Positions 37,482 through 46,488 of a DNA stretch of 64,000 nt are shown here, piece after piece. The DNA is taken from positions 1,674,001 to 1,738,000 of the forward strand of contig OY760938.1 in assembly GCA_963664255.1 (NCBI GenBank). The letters are read 5' to 3'. The position numbers were made by a program, and so were the translations under genes. The stretch is from G963663775 sp963664255. GTDB lineage: Bacteria > Bacillota > Clostridia > Oscillospirales > Butyricicoccaceae. A model generated the notes under the pieces. That model saw nothing but the letters and a program-made list of their open reading frames with translations. It was not told the origin of the DNA and searched no databases. The first letter of the stretch is position 1. The number at the start of each line of letters is the position of its first letter.

Positions 37482-40400
37482 TCAGGGTGATATTGTATCA
37501 TGTGTCACAGAAAGCCCGCAGGCGGTCAGCGCATCGGCAATGGCTTCAGGGCTGATGGGTTTTGCGATATGTCCGCTCATGCCAACATCCAGACAGCGCT
37601 TAATGTCATCGGAAAAGGCATTTGCCGTCATAGCGATGATGGGCACGGTTTTTGCCTGCGGATGCTTACTTTCGCGAATGGCGCTGGTGGACTCGTATCC
37701 GTTCATCATGGGCATCTGCAAATCCATAAAGATGGCATCGTAGGAAGTGGCTTGGTGGGACATAAATGCATCATAGCCTAGCTGACCATTTTCCGCAACA
37801 TCCACCGCAGCACCGCGGCTTTCCAGCATTTTTTTTGCCACCAAAATATTGACGGGATGGTCTTCCACAAGCAGAAAATGAAAGCCTGTCAAATCCATCG
37901 CATCGGCGGACGCTTCTGCAGACACTTGTGCGGCAGTTGGCTCGAGCGCGTCCGGCAGACGCAGCGGCAGCTGCACCACAAAGGTGGTGCCTTGTCCCAG
38001 CACACTGTGCACACTGAGGGTACCGCCCTGTGCTTCAACGATGCGTTGGGCAATCGACAGCCCCAACCCCGTGCCTTCCACGGCATTGTGTTGGGTGCCG
38101 TTGATGCGATAGAAGGGTTCAAAAATATTTTGCAGGTGGTCTTCTGCCATGCCGATGCCTGTATCGATGACTTCAAATCGGTAATATCCCATGGTGTCTT
38201 TCCCACTGGGAAGCTCGGTCAGGCGCAGGGTGATGGTGCCCCCCTCCTGCGTGAATTTGGAGGCATTGCTGAGGAGATTGCTGAGCACTCGCTGCAGGCG
38301 CAGCAAATCCCCCAAACACACATCGTGCTGCAAATCCTGCAGCTGCAGCAGAAATTGCTGCGATTTTTTTTGCACAATGGGCTTGAACAGTGCTTTTAGA
38401 TGCACCATTTCTAGGCTGAGAACAAATTTTTCCTGTACAAATGCCATTTTTCCATTTTCTATTTTACTCATGTCTAAAATGTCATTAATTAAGGATAAAA
38501 GTTGTTGTCCGGAAGCTTCGATGATGCGGCAGCTTTCTTCCAGCTGCTCGCGGTTGTTTTTATCTTCCTTGACAATGCGTGTCATGCCTAGGATGGCATT
38601 GAGCGGCGTACGAATATCATGGCTCATGGCAGAGAGGAATGCCGACTTTGCATCATTGGATTGCTGGGCAATGGTGAGTGCATGGCGGAGCATCTCATTT
38701 TTCTTTTGCTCTGCGCGATAAATATCGGTAACATCCGTGCAAACCATGCAGATAATCTCGGCATCCGCATCGTCAAAGAACATATGCAATTTTTTATTTC
38801 GGATGCGGTCATTTTGCAATGCGCGATATAAAAAGGAAAATTCACCGTCTTGGTGCAGTTGTTTGAGCACATGGGGGACTGCCGTCTGCGCACAATACGC
38901 CTCCAAATCCTCAGGCGGACAAAAAAACTGGGCACGTGCCGCATTATCCACGGTGAAATCATCCCCGGACATCGGAAGAATCGCGTCACCGTTTGCAGGA
39001 TAGCTGAAGATAGAATAGCGTCCGCTTTTGGCATAGATAAGTCCGGCAAAATCAAATTCTTTCGCTACAATGCCTTCAATCAGTTTTTCCGCAACCACAT
39101 TTTCTGAAACATCCAAGGCATAGGTAAATGCCATGATGTCACCGGTGATGGGATTTTTCATGGTTTTAATGGTTTTGTTCAGCCATTTCACGTTGCCGGG
39201 GTTTAGTTCTTGCTGCACCGTAATATGGAATTCGGTTTCGCCTGCCGCGAATCGCTCGAGCAGATAGGTGCGGTTGTATAATTTCCCATGCGCAAGACGG
39301 TTTTTTTCGCCGACAACCTTACCGGTTGACACGCGCAGTTCTTCGTCCACAGAATCGATAGAGAGATGCCACATATTTTGGATTTTGCTGCTGGCATGCT
39401 CCACCTTGTCACGTGTCAGATTCAAAACACTGGAAATCAAGCTGTCCTGTGCAGTGAATTGCTGCAAGGCAAGCAATTCTTCATATTGCTGCTTGGCGTA
39501 AATCTCCTCGGTGATGTCTGTACCGCTGCCAAATGCCTTAATCGGATGGTTTTCGCGGCTGAACACGGTGGTATAATCCAATCGATACCACCGCCAAAGA
39601 CTGTTTTTTCCGTTTGCACGCAGGCGAATCACACAGGAAGCGTGCTTTTCGCCATGGTGCAGCTGCTGATGGATTTGACGGAAGGCATCGACATCTTCTG
39701 GGTGAATATATCCGCTTTGGATGATGGATTCGGGTGAGTTTTCGGGGGTAGAGCTGTTTTGCTGCTCAAAAAAAGTAGCTTTCATGTGGAAAAGACACGC
39801 GGATGCAATATCATACTCCCAATATTGCAGATTGGCGTGTGTAATGGCGGCAGCCATGCTTTGTTTGCTAAGCAGCAGTGCATTTTCCTGTGCTTTTTGC
39901 TCGGTAATATCGGACAAAGAGCAGTAAAAATACGCTTCGTCATTTTCAATCAGCTGCTGCCCGATAATCCAGACGAACAGCAGCGTGCCATCTCCGCGAA
40001 GAATGCAGCTTTGTGCAGAAATGTGCGTGTGGGGAGAGGGGTCTTGCAGAACAGCGGCAAGAAAGGCGTTTTGATGGTCGGGATGTATCAGCTCCAGCAA
40101 ATGATTTTGATGCTGTGCGGCAAAGGTTTCCTGTGTATAGCCGATTTGCTCATAAAAATGCCGGTTGCAGTCGACAATCGTCCATTTAGCATCACACCTG
40201 CATTTGATGATGCTTTCCTGCAGCATATCGTAAATGTGCTGCAGTTTTTTCTGGAACTGCATCTGCACAGTCAGGTCCATATAATTTACATAGTATGTCA
40301 AGGAGCCATCGTCATTTTCGCTGACCGTTACATTCGCATTCACCCAGAATGCCTTTTTTTTCAGCTTCGCGATGCGATGCCGCAGCTCAAAGGGCAGTTT

Positions 40401-41222
40401 GTCCGCGGCAGCCTGTGCAAAGACATCCTGCACCTGTGCGCGGTCAGAGGGGTGGACGATTGCAAAAAAATCGTGTTCAAAATGCTTCAGCAGATAGGCA
40501 CGCGTCAGCCCTGTCATGCGACACAGTCCATCGCTGCAAAGCGAAATATGATAGACACCATGCGGGGTTCGCTCCATAATCAAAATACCCCCGCTGACAC
40601 TGTTAATGATGTTGTCGAGCCGATTGCGCATTTCTCGCTGCTGCTCCATCAGTTTCCAGGCGCGAATGCGAAATACGGCGGAAATGCGGGATAAAACCAA
40701 TGAAAGAAAAAAGAAAATCAGCGCATTGCATATATCGCTGGATGCCAGCGCAGGTGGCTTATAGGCGGCACTAAATATACAAAACAAAATGGTGGATGCT
40801 AGCTGTATGACAAATGTTTTTCTGGGTGACAGCAGAAATAATATCGGCATCAGCAACAGAAAAATGTGAAAGCTTACTGCGTTATACGCGGTGAAAAAGA
40901 TAATACCTGCAAAAATGGTGTATGTAAAGCAGAAGATTTGATAGGCGATGATGACAAGCTCAATCCATCTGGGATGTCTGGGTAACACCCGAGCAGTGAT
41001 GAGAAGGGTTATCACAGAGCCTACAATCGACAGCAGATACACAACCTGCATCTCTTCCACACACATGGGGTCTGCCCGCATGAGAAATGCAATCAGCATT
41101 GCCAAGCTCCAGATGCCGTTCAGGGACAGAAGCAGCTTGCGGTTTTCTTCGGCAATGATTTCTTTGTTTTTTTGCAAAAAATCGAAAATTTCTTTTCCGG
41201 ATATGCAGTGCAGAAATTGCAT
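37482..41222 (-). CDS. multi-PAS membrane hybrid histidine kinase
   Basis: 1246 residues from MQFLHCISGKEIFDF; the frame is open further upstream but that part overlays the hydrogenase gene. Four to six membrane segments (about 35-185) are followed by at least three PAS domains (about 205-345, 345-465 and 470-600), with PAC tails ending VNYMDLTV, CSLSDITEQKA and GSGTDITEEI. A less clear sensor region (600-840) follows. HisKA has MSHDIRTPLNAILG (His about 865), HATPase has GTGLGLSIAQRI (about 1053), and the C-terminal receiver has LLVEDHPVN and FMDLQMPMMNG (Asp about 1165). GGAGGG lies 12 nt before the ATG; a TTG two codons earlier would be better spaced. No partner output protein is adjacent. 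Signal unknown. Confidence 0.85.
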   Translation of the reverse strand: MQFLHCISGKEIFDFLQKNKEIIAEENRKLLLSLNGIWSLAMLIAFLMRADPMCVEEMQVVYLLSIVGSVITLLITARVLPRHPRWIELVIIAYQIFCFTYTIFAGIIFFTAYNAVSFHIFLLLMPILFLLSPRKTFVIQLASTILFCIFSAAYKPPALASSDICNALIFFFLSLVLSRISAVFRIRAWKLMEQQREMRNRLDNIINSVSGGILIMERTPHGVYHISLCSDGLCRMTGLTRAYLLKHFEHDFFAIVHPSDRAQVQDVFAQAAADKLPFELRHRIAKLKKKAFWVNANVTVSENDDGSLTYYVNYMDLTVQMQFQKKLQHIYDMLQESIIKCRCDAKWTIVDCNRHFYEQIGYTQETFAAQHQNHLLELIHPDHQNAFLAAVLQDPSPHTHISAQSCILRGDGTLLFVWIIGQQLIENDEAYFYCSLSDITEQKAQENALLLSKQSMAAAITHANLQYWEYDIASACLFHMKATFFEQQNSSTPENSPESIIQSGYIHPEDVDAFRQIHQQLHHGEKHASCVIRLRANGKNSLWRWYRLDYTTVFSRENHPIKAFGSGTDITEEIYAKQQYEELLALQQFTAQDSLISSVLNLTRDKVEHASSKIQNMWHLSIDSVDEELRVSTGKVVGEKNRLAHGKLYNRTYLLERFAAGETEFHITVQQELNPGNVKWLNKTIKTMKNPITGDIMAFTYALDVSENVVAEKLIEGIVAKEFDFAGLIYAKSGRYSIFSYPANGDAILPMSGDDFTVDNAARAQFFCPPEDLEAYCAQTAVPHVLKQLHQDGEFSFLYRALQNDRIRNKKLHMFFDDADAEIICMVCTDVTDIYRAEQKKNEMLRHALTIAQQSNDAKSAFLSAMSHDIRTPLNAILGMTRIVKEDKNNREQLEESCRIIEASGQQLLSLINDILDMSKIENGKMAFVQEKFVLSLEMVHLKALFKPIVQKKSQQFLLQLQDLQHDVCLGDLLRLQRVLSNLLSNASKFTQEGGTITLRLTELPSGKDTMGYYRFEVIDTGIGMAEDHLQNIFEPFYRINGTQHNAVEGTGLGLSIAQRIVEAQGGTLSVHSVLGQGTTFVVQLPLRLPDALEPTAAQVSAEASADAMDLTGFHFLLVEDHPVNILVAKKMLESRGAAVDVAENGQLGYDAFMSHQATSYDAIFMDLQMPMMNGYESTSAIRESKHPQAKTVPIIAMTANAFSDDIKRCLDVGMSGHIAKPISPEAIADALTACGLSVTHDTISP

Positions 41223-41312
41223 AACCAAGGGATTCCCTCCTTTGCATCGCGTCGCACGGATGTACACGCCATAAATTAGAATATTTGCAGAGAGTCCCCC
41301 GCATTCGTTACA

Positions 41313-41341
41313 ATTATAACGCGTTCTGTGTCGGAACGCAA
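41313..41341 (-). promoter_or_regulatory. promoter of the hybrid kinase gene
   Basis: On the - strand: TTGCGT (41341-41336), 17 bp, TATAAT (41318-41313). GCGTTC-N7-GAACGC, a 6-bp inverted repeat, covers the spacer and could be an operator. Confidence 0.6.
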
Positions 41342-41390
41342 TGCTTATGCGGCGTTGTGCAATACGCGTTTCTTTGATTTTCCAGAGATA

Positions 41391-41436
41391 TAACAAATCG
41401 GCCGATGGAACGCAAAATCCATCGGTCGATTTGTTA
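41391..41436 (-). terminator. hairpin after the hydrogenase gene
   Basis: AACAAATCGGCCGATGGA (41392-41409) pairs with TCCATCGGTCGATTTGTT (41418-41435), 18 bp with one G-U. It lies between the hydrogenase stop and the kinase promoter. Confidence 0.75.
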
Positions 41437-41460
41437 AAAATATGCACAGAGAAAGCAGGT

Positions 41461-43215
41461 TTATTCCATATCCTGCATGCGCATGGGTGCCAGCGGCATT
41501 TCCCACGCCGTATGGTCGGTGTGCAGCAAATGATGCGCGCGGGGCGAAAGGGGTTTTTCCAAATATGTTTCATACAGCGCCTTAACAGACGGGTTTTCGT
41601 GCGAAAAGCGCAGTGCAGAGCGTTCATCCAATGCATAGAGCGTATCAGCACGCACACCTGCCAGTTCCTTATCTGGAGCAATCGGCTGACCGCCGCCGCC
41701 GGCACAGCCGCCGGGACACGCCATGATTTCTACAAAATCATAGACGGCATCCCCATTTTGAATCGCTTGCATTAGTTTTCGTGCATTCCCAAGGCCGCTT
41801 GCAATCGCACAACGGACGGGGGTTTCACCAAGCTGAAAGGTCACCTCTTTCCAGCCCTGCAAACCACGCACCTGTCGAAACGCATCTGGCGCAGGGTTTT
41901 CACCAGTGACAAGAAAATATGCCGAGCGCAAAGCCGCTTCCATGACGCCGCCCGTTGCACCGAAAATAACCCCTGCACCCGTGCTGACCCCCAATGGGGC
42001 ATCGAAGGCTTCTTCTGGCAAATCAGCAGGAATGATGTGCTCCGCACGAATCATGCGGTCGATTTCGCGGGTTGTCAGCACCAAATCGACATCCGATTCT
42101 GTTCCGGCATCGTTCATAACAGGGATGGCACGCTCGTGTTTTTTGGCAACACAAGGCATGACAGAAATGCTGAAAATCTTGGAGGGGTCAACATCCAGCA
42201 GCGCAGCATAATAGCTTTTTGCGACCGCACCGAACATTTGCTGCGGGGATTTTGCCGTGGATAAGTGGGCGGTCATATGGGGGTATTGCGATTTGAGGAA
42301 CCGCACCCAAGCCGGACAGCAGGAGGTGAACAGCGGCAGCTTCTCCTGCTCGCCCTTTTGCAGGATTTCCAAAAACTCGCTGCCCTCTTCCACAATCGTC
42401 AAATCCGCAGAGAAGTTGGTGTCAAAGATATAGTCAAAACCCATGCGGCGCAGTGCCGCAACCAAACGATTTACGGTAGCATCTTCGCGTGGAAGTCCCA
42501 GACTTTCGCCCCAAGCGGCACGTACCGCGGGGGCAATCTGCACCACTGTGATGCGGTTGGGGTCTGCGAGTGCGGCAAATGCCTTGTCAGTGTCATCCCG
42601 TTCACGCAAGGCGCCCACAGGGCAGTGGGTGATGCATTGCCCGCAGAGAGAGCAGTCGGAATCGGTAATTTTGCGGTTTAAGGAAACATCCACCGTGGTG
42701 CGAGAACCGGTGTTGGCAACGTCCCAAATGTTTAAACTCTGCACCTTGTCACAAATCTGGATGCAACGCATACATTTGATGCATTTGGCAGCGTCGCGAA
42801 TCAAGGGAAAGGATACGTCCCATTGAAACGGCGCGACTTGTTTTTGATAGGGCAGCTGTAAGATGCCCAAATCATTTGCAAGCGTTTGCAGCTGACAGTT
42901 GCCGCTTCGCACACAGGTCGCACAGTGACAATCGTGCTGGGACAAAATCAATTCGACATTGGTGCGGCGGGTTTCGCGCACCTTGGGCGAGTTGGTGTAA
43001 ACCACCATGCCCTCTTCCACAACGTTGTTGCAGGAGGGCACAACCTTTTGAATGCCCTCAACCTCAACCACACACACGCGACAGGCGCCGATTTCATTGA
43101 TGTCCTTCAAATAGCAAAGGTGTGGAATCGGAATCCCCAGAGAATGTGCGGCATCCAGAATGGTCGTACCCGCTGGCACTTGCACCGTGCGGGAATCAAT
43201 CGTAAGCGTTACCAT
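41461..43215 (-). CDS. [FeFe] hydrogenase catalytic subunit (group A)
   Basis: 584 residues. Interconverts protons and H2. Domains: a [2Fe-2S] plant-type ferredoxin (1-80) with CYLKDINEIGACRVC; a His-Cys cluster region HDCHCATCVRSGNC (about 98-111); two [4Fe-4S] motifs CIKCMRCIQIC and CSLCGQCITHC; then the H-cluster domain with all three signatures intact: TSCCPAWVRF, MPCVAKKHE and MACPGGCAGGGGQP. This is the NADH/NADP-linked, possibly bifurcating architecture. Start ATG overlaps the upstream oxidoreductase by 7 nt, so the two are translationally coupled. Maturases HydE/F/G are not in the window. Confidence 0.95.
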   Translation of the reverse strand: MVTLTIDSRTVQVPAGTTILDAAHSLGIPIPHLCYLKDINEIGACRVCVVEVEGIQKVVPSCNNVVEEGMVVYTNSPKVRETRRTNVELILSQHDCHCATCVRSGNCQLQTLANDLGILQLPYQKQVAPFQWDVSFPLIRDAAKCIKCMRCIQICDKVQSLNIWDVANTGSRTTVDVSLNRKITDSDCSLCGQCITHCPVGALRERDDTDKAFAALADPNRITVVQIAPAVRAAWGESLGLPREDATVNRLVAALRRMGFDYIFDTNFSADLTIVEEGSEFLEILQKGEQEKLPLFTSCCPAWVRFLKSQYPHMTAHLSTAKSPQQMFGAVAKSYYAALLDVDPSKIFSISVMPCVAKKHERAIPVMNDAGTESDVDLVLTTREIDRMIRAEHIIPADLPEEAFDAPLGVSTGAGVIFGATGGVMEAALRSAYFLVTGENPAPDAFRQVRGLQGWKEVTFQLGETPVRCAIASGLGNARKLMQAIQNGDAVYDFVEIMACPGGCAGGGGQPIAPDKELAGVRADTLYALDERSALRFSHENPSVKALYETYLEKPLSPRAHHLLHTDHTAWEMPLAPMRMQDME

Positions 43216-45044
43216 GTTCTCTTTCGCCCTCCTTTAAACACCCCATAGCCAAAATGGTCACATCGCAGACAGCGGGAAGACTCCTGCAAGGCTTCTTCAT
43301 CGGTCATGCCGCATTCGATGAGTGCAAAATCGTGCACACGTTCCGCGGCTTCCCGCTCCGGCATATTAACTCTGCCGCAGGCAGGGCGGTCATCGAGCCG
43401 TGGCGCAGGAACGAGAACATCGGTGGAAATGACGTGGTGATAACCCAAATAGGTGTCGATGTTGGCTGCAGCAACCTTGCCGGCGGCAATCGCCCGGATG
43501 ACGGTTGCAGGACCGGTTACACAGTCGCCGCCTGCAAAAACATTGGTTTGGTTTTCCACGAAGCTGTCAGACAGGGCGGCAATCGCCCCGCGTTTGACAG
43601 GCACGCCGCCTTCGGCAAAATGGCGGGAGGCAATGCCCTGCCCAATCGCAACAATTAAAATATCGCAGGGGATTCGATGTTTCGGCGCATCGGCGTTTTC
43701 CGGACGTGGGCGACCGGCAGCATCGATTTTTCCGATGCGCTGCGGCTGCGTCCACAAGGCGGTCACGTGTCCCTCGGCATCGCTTTCCATGTGAACGGGT
43801 GCTTGCAGGGGCAAAATCTCGCACCCTTCGGCAATCGCACCCTCCACCTCTTCGGGCAGGGCGGTCATGTCGACCGTGCGGCGGCGATACACGCAGGTGA
43901 CCTTGGACGCACCCAGACGCACCGCCGAGCGGGTGACATCCATCGCCACGTTGCCGCCACCGATGACCACAACCGTTTTTCCGGAGAAATCAGGTGGGGT
44001 ATCGGTGCCGATGGCGCGCAGCAGCTCCACCGCCGAAATCACGCCGCCGCAGTCTTCGCCGGCAATGCCGATTTTTTTATCTGTATGGGCGCCGATTGCA
44101 ATATAAACCGCATCGTACTGGTTCTTTAAGTTATCTAACGACACATCATGCCCAATGGAAACATCGGTTTTTACGGTAATGCCCGTGGATAGAATCGCAG
44201 AAATTTCTTGGTCAAGCGTTTCGCGCGGCAGACGATAGTTGGGAATGCCATAGCGCAGCATACCGCCGAGCTTGGGACGCTGTTCAAAGAGAACGACCTG
44301 ATGCCCCATCAGCGACAGATAATAGGCGGCGGAAAGACCACCCGGACCGCCGCCGATGACGGCAACCGTTTTGCCGGTTTGCGGTGCACAGGCGGGGGCG
44401 GGCACCTGGCCTGCGTGCTCCACGGCAAAGCGTTTGAGTCCGCGGATGTTGATGGAATCATCCACCATATTGCGGCGGCAGCGTGCTTCGCAGGGGTGCT
44501 CGCAAATCAAGCCGCAAACCGAGGGGAACGGATTATCCTTCCGAATCAGCCGCACCGCATCTGCATAACGACCTTCGCCGACCAAGGCAATATACCCCGG
44601 AATATCGACCTGTGCAGGACACAGCGCCACGCAGGGAACAGGCTGGTTGAGGTTGCACAGGCATCTGCCGTTGACAATGTGCTCGACATAATCCTCGCGA
44701 AAGCCGGTCACGCCCTTCAGCACCATGTGTGCGGCTTCATAGCCTATGGCGCAGTCAGCAGAGCTTGCAATCACACGCGCGGTTTTTTCGATGAGGTCAA
44801 TGGTGTCCAAGGTGGCATTGCCATCTAAAACATCTTCTAACAGCTGGGATAATTGCCCCAGTCCGATGCGGCAGGGCACACATTTGCCGCAGGTCTGTGC
44901 ATGGCAAAGCTTTAAAAAGGATGCTGCCATATCGACGGGACAAAGTCCGGGGGGGCTGGCGATAATGCGGCGCTCCATGTCGCGGTAAAGCTCTTCCACT
45001 ACGCGCTGCGCCAGATTGGGCGTTTCAATGTTGAGTCTGCTCAC
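43209..45044 (-). CDS. NuoF-tail / GltD-like FAD oxidoreductase, hydrogenase partner
   Basis: 611 residues from GTG behind AAGGGAG. Residues about 1-90 resemble the C-terminal [4Fe-4S] domain of NuoF (CHAQTCGKCVPCRIGLGQL). A GltD/NfnB N-terminal double cluster follows (CLCNLNQPVPC, CPAQVDIPGYI, CGLICEHPCEARCRR), then FAD and NAD(P) Rossmann domains (VAVIGGGPGGLSAAYYLS, VVIGGGNVAMDVTRSA), and a final CLRCDHFG. It probably carries electrons between NAD(P)H and the hydrogenase, replacing separate HydB-type subunits. Electron bifurcation is inferred, not shown. First gene of the two-gene operon. Confidence 0.88.
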   Translation of the reverse strand: MSRLNIETPNLAQRVVEELYRDMERRIIASPPGLCPVDMAASFLKLCHAQTCGKCVPCRIGLGQLSQLLEDVLDGNATLDTIDLIEKTARVIASSADCAIGYEAAHMVLKGVTGFREDYVEHIVNGRCLCNLNQPVPCVALCPAQVDIPGYIALVGEGRYADAVRLIRKDNPFPSVCGLICEHPCEARCRRNMVDDSINIRGLKRFAVEHAGQVPAPACAPQTGKTVAVIGGGPGGLSAAYYLSLMGHQVVLFEQRPKLGGMLRYGIPNYRLPRETLDQEISAILSTGITVKTDVSIGHDVSLDNLKNQYDAVYIAIGAHTDKKIGIAGEDCGGVISAVELLRAIGTDTPPDFSGKTVVVIGGGNVAMDVTRSAVRLGASKVTCVYRRRTVDMTALPEEVEGAIAEGCEILPLQAPVHMESDAEGHVTALWTQPQRIGKIDAAGRPRPENADAPKHRIPCDILIVAIGQGIASRHFAEGGVPVKRGAIAALSDSFVENQTNVFAGGDCVTGPATVIRAIAAGKVAAANIDTYLGYHHVISTDVLVPAPRLDDRPACGRVNMPEREAAERVHDFALIECGMTDEEALQESSRCLRCDHFGYGVFKGGRKRTW

Positions 45045-45143
45045 AGTAATCTCCCTTCTGCATGGTTTCCAAATACGATTGACATCATAAAAGCGATTGT
45101 TTTGTGTAAAGTGCAGATAAAGTTTTTGGGATAGAACTATTTT

Positions 45144-45160
45144 TTGTTATTATATCACAA
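45144..45160 (-). promoter_or_regulatory. Rex-like palindrome over the hydrogenase -10 box
   Basis: TTGTTATTATATCACAA (+ strand): half sites TTGTTA/TCACAA resemble the Rex (NADH/NAD sensor) operator but with a 5-bp instead of 6-bp centre. It covers TATAAT (- strand, 45154-45149), about 100 bp upstream of the oxidoreductase start. No good -35 is seen. Confidence 0.4.
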
Positions 45161-45247
45161 GTGCGCGTGAAAATAAAATAGTTTTGCTTCAATAAAATCG
45201 TGGAAAAGCAGAAAAATTATCCAACAGGTTTTTTCAAAAAAACGGAA

Positions 45248-45300
45248 TCAAAAAACACGCAAACCCGACGTGCCATCAGGCACGATACAGGTCTGCGTGT
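45248..45300 (-). terminator. terminator of the permease operon
   Basis: On the - strand CACGCAGACC pairs with GGGTTTGCGTG (one mismatch) around an inner CGTGCC-TGAT-GGCACG hairpin, followed by TTTTTT. Confidence 0.8.
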
Positions 45301-45310
45301 GGACAGCGGC

Positions 45311-45853
45311 TTAAAAACGCTGTGCCCCTTGATAAATACGCTCTTTTTCAGCGACAGGAATCATTTTTTCAATCGCAAATGCCATGAGCAGGATGCCGAT
45401 GATGTCCAGCCCCATGCGCAGCATGGAAAAGTCCAAGCCAAGCGATTGAATTTCAAACAACAGGAGCGGAATTTTCATTGTGCCCCACACAAAAATAAAA
45501 ATCAATACATTGGACAGTCGACTTCCTTTTTTTAGCAAAACACCGGCGACGGGAAAGGCGGCATACAGGGGACCCGCCGCCGCAGCACCCAAGGCAAAAG
45601 CAATGAGAATGCCGAGCAGACCGGAGTTTTCGCCCATAAAGCGCATCATGGTTTCTTTTTTCACCCAAACATCAAGAAGTCCCAACAAAACAAAGATGGG
45701 CGGCACAACACGGAGCATTTCCAACAGATTATCCTTGGTGATGCCAAGCGCAGTGATGCCGGTGGCAGGAGAAACGGCGAGCAGGATAAGATTCACCACT
45801 GCAAGCAGCAGAAAGAAACGGTATCGCTTCAAAAATTTCATGATATGTTTCAT
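45311..45853 (-). CDS. permease, second half (YraQ/ArsP-like)
   Basis: 180 residues with four or five hydrophobic helices. Resembles the C-terminal half of DUF318/ArsP-type permeases, with LGAAAAGPLYAAFPVAGVLLKKG and a WGTMKIPLLLFE segment. The upstream gene supplies a matching first half, and its TAA is immediately followed by this ATG. Together they equal one full permease, so they probably assemble as a heterodimer. Members of the family export arsenic-type organics or thiol-linked substrates; the substrate here is unknown. Confidence 0.75.
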   Translation of the reverse strand: MKHIMKFLKRYRFFLLLAVVNLILLAVSPATGITALGITKDNLLEMLRVVPPIFVLLGLLDVWVKKETMMRFMGENSGLLGILIAFALGAAAAGPLYAAFPVAGVLLKKGSRLSNVLIFIFVWGTMKIPLLLFEIQSLGLDFSMLRMGLDIIGILLMAFAIEKMIPVAEKERIYQGAQRF

Positions 45854-46330
45854 TTAGGACAACACCCTCCCCATAATCACAGCCACCACCAGTGAAAAGG
45901 CAAATGCAAAGCCGTTTCGCAGCAGGGTGACACGTTTTCCAAAGTATTGCATCTCTACAGGCAGGGTGACAATGCCGACCATCATCAGTGTGGAAACAAA
46001 GGCGGCAATCTGCATATAGCCTGCGCCGCTGTGCAGCAGTGCCGCGGCAAGCGGAAAGGCAACAAAGCCGGGAATCAACGTGATGGCACCGATGAATGCT
46101 GCAATGGCAACGCCCCACCAGCCCGATTCTTCGCCAATCAGATGAGAGATTTGCGCCGGGGTGAGTACGGCAAGCAGCATACCAATCAGCAGCAAAATCG
46201 CAAAAAACTGCGGAAGAATATTTTCAAAGGCTTTCCAAGCCCTCTTTAAGGCCATTTTTGTCTTTTCCTTGCTTTTCAGGAAGGAGAGCAAAAGTCCAGC
46301 CGCAGCCAGCGTATAGAAGAGAACGGTCAT
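45854..46330 (-). CDS. permease, first half (YraQ/ArsP-like)
   Basis: 158 residues with about five hydrophobic helices; start MTVLFYTLAAAG behind AAAGGAG. It shows the repeat counterpart of the second half: GAITLIPGFVAFPLAAALLHSG parallels AAGPLYAAFPVAGVLLKKG, consistent with an internally duplicated permease family encoded as two genes. A promoter -10 box (TATACT, 46393-46388) lies about 58 bp upstream. Divergent from the thioredoxin-reductase-like gene across a shared palindrome. Confidence 0.75.
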   Translation of the reverse strand: MTVLFYTLAAAGLLLSFLKSKEKTKMALKRAWKAFENILPQFFAILLLIGMLLAVLTPAQISHLIGEESGWWGVAIAAFIGAITLIPGFVAFPLAAALLHSGAGYMQIAAFVSTLMMVGIVTLPVEMQYFGKRVTLLRNGFAFAFSLVVAVIMGRVLS

Positions 46331-46387
46331 GCAGATACTCCTTTTTATGGAATGAGAGTTGTGAAATGGTTGAAAAGCGCTAGTATT

Positions 46388-46458
46388 AGTATAAACCAAA
46401 AAAACTTACAGTTTCTGTGAGTCAATCACAGAAATGCGGCGTGCATACGTAGTATAAT
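46388..46458. promoter_or_regulatory. divergent promoters around a central palindrome
   Basis: TTTCTGTGA-GTCAA-TCACAGAAA (46412-46434), a perfect 9-5-9 palindrome centred on 46423. The + strand -10 TATAAT begins at 46453 and the - strand -10 TATACT begins at 46393; each is 30 bp from the centre. Neither has a recognisable -35, so the palindrome would sit at about -42 for both, the class II activator position of Crp/Fnr-type factors (half site TGTGA, though with a 5-bp centre). Confidence 0.65.
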
Positions 46459-46488
46459 ACTCATAAATCTAAAGTAGGAGGTGCTGAA

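Noticed and set aside
39759..40694. 311-codon open frame on the + strand
   Set aside because: Antisense shadow of the hybrid kinase gene, whose domains are clear on the other strand.
41223..41705. N-terminal extension of the hybrid kinase frame
   Set aside because: Overlays the hydrogenase 3' end and the kinase promoter; the residues show no domain, and a ribosome site exists at 41222.
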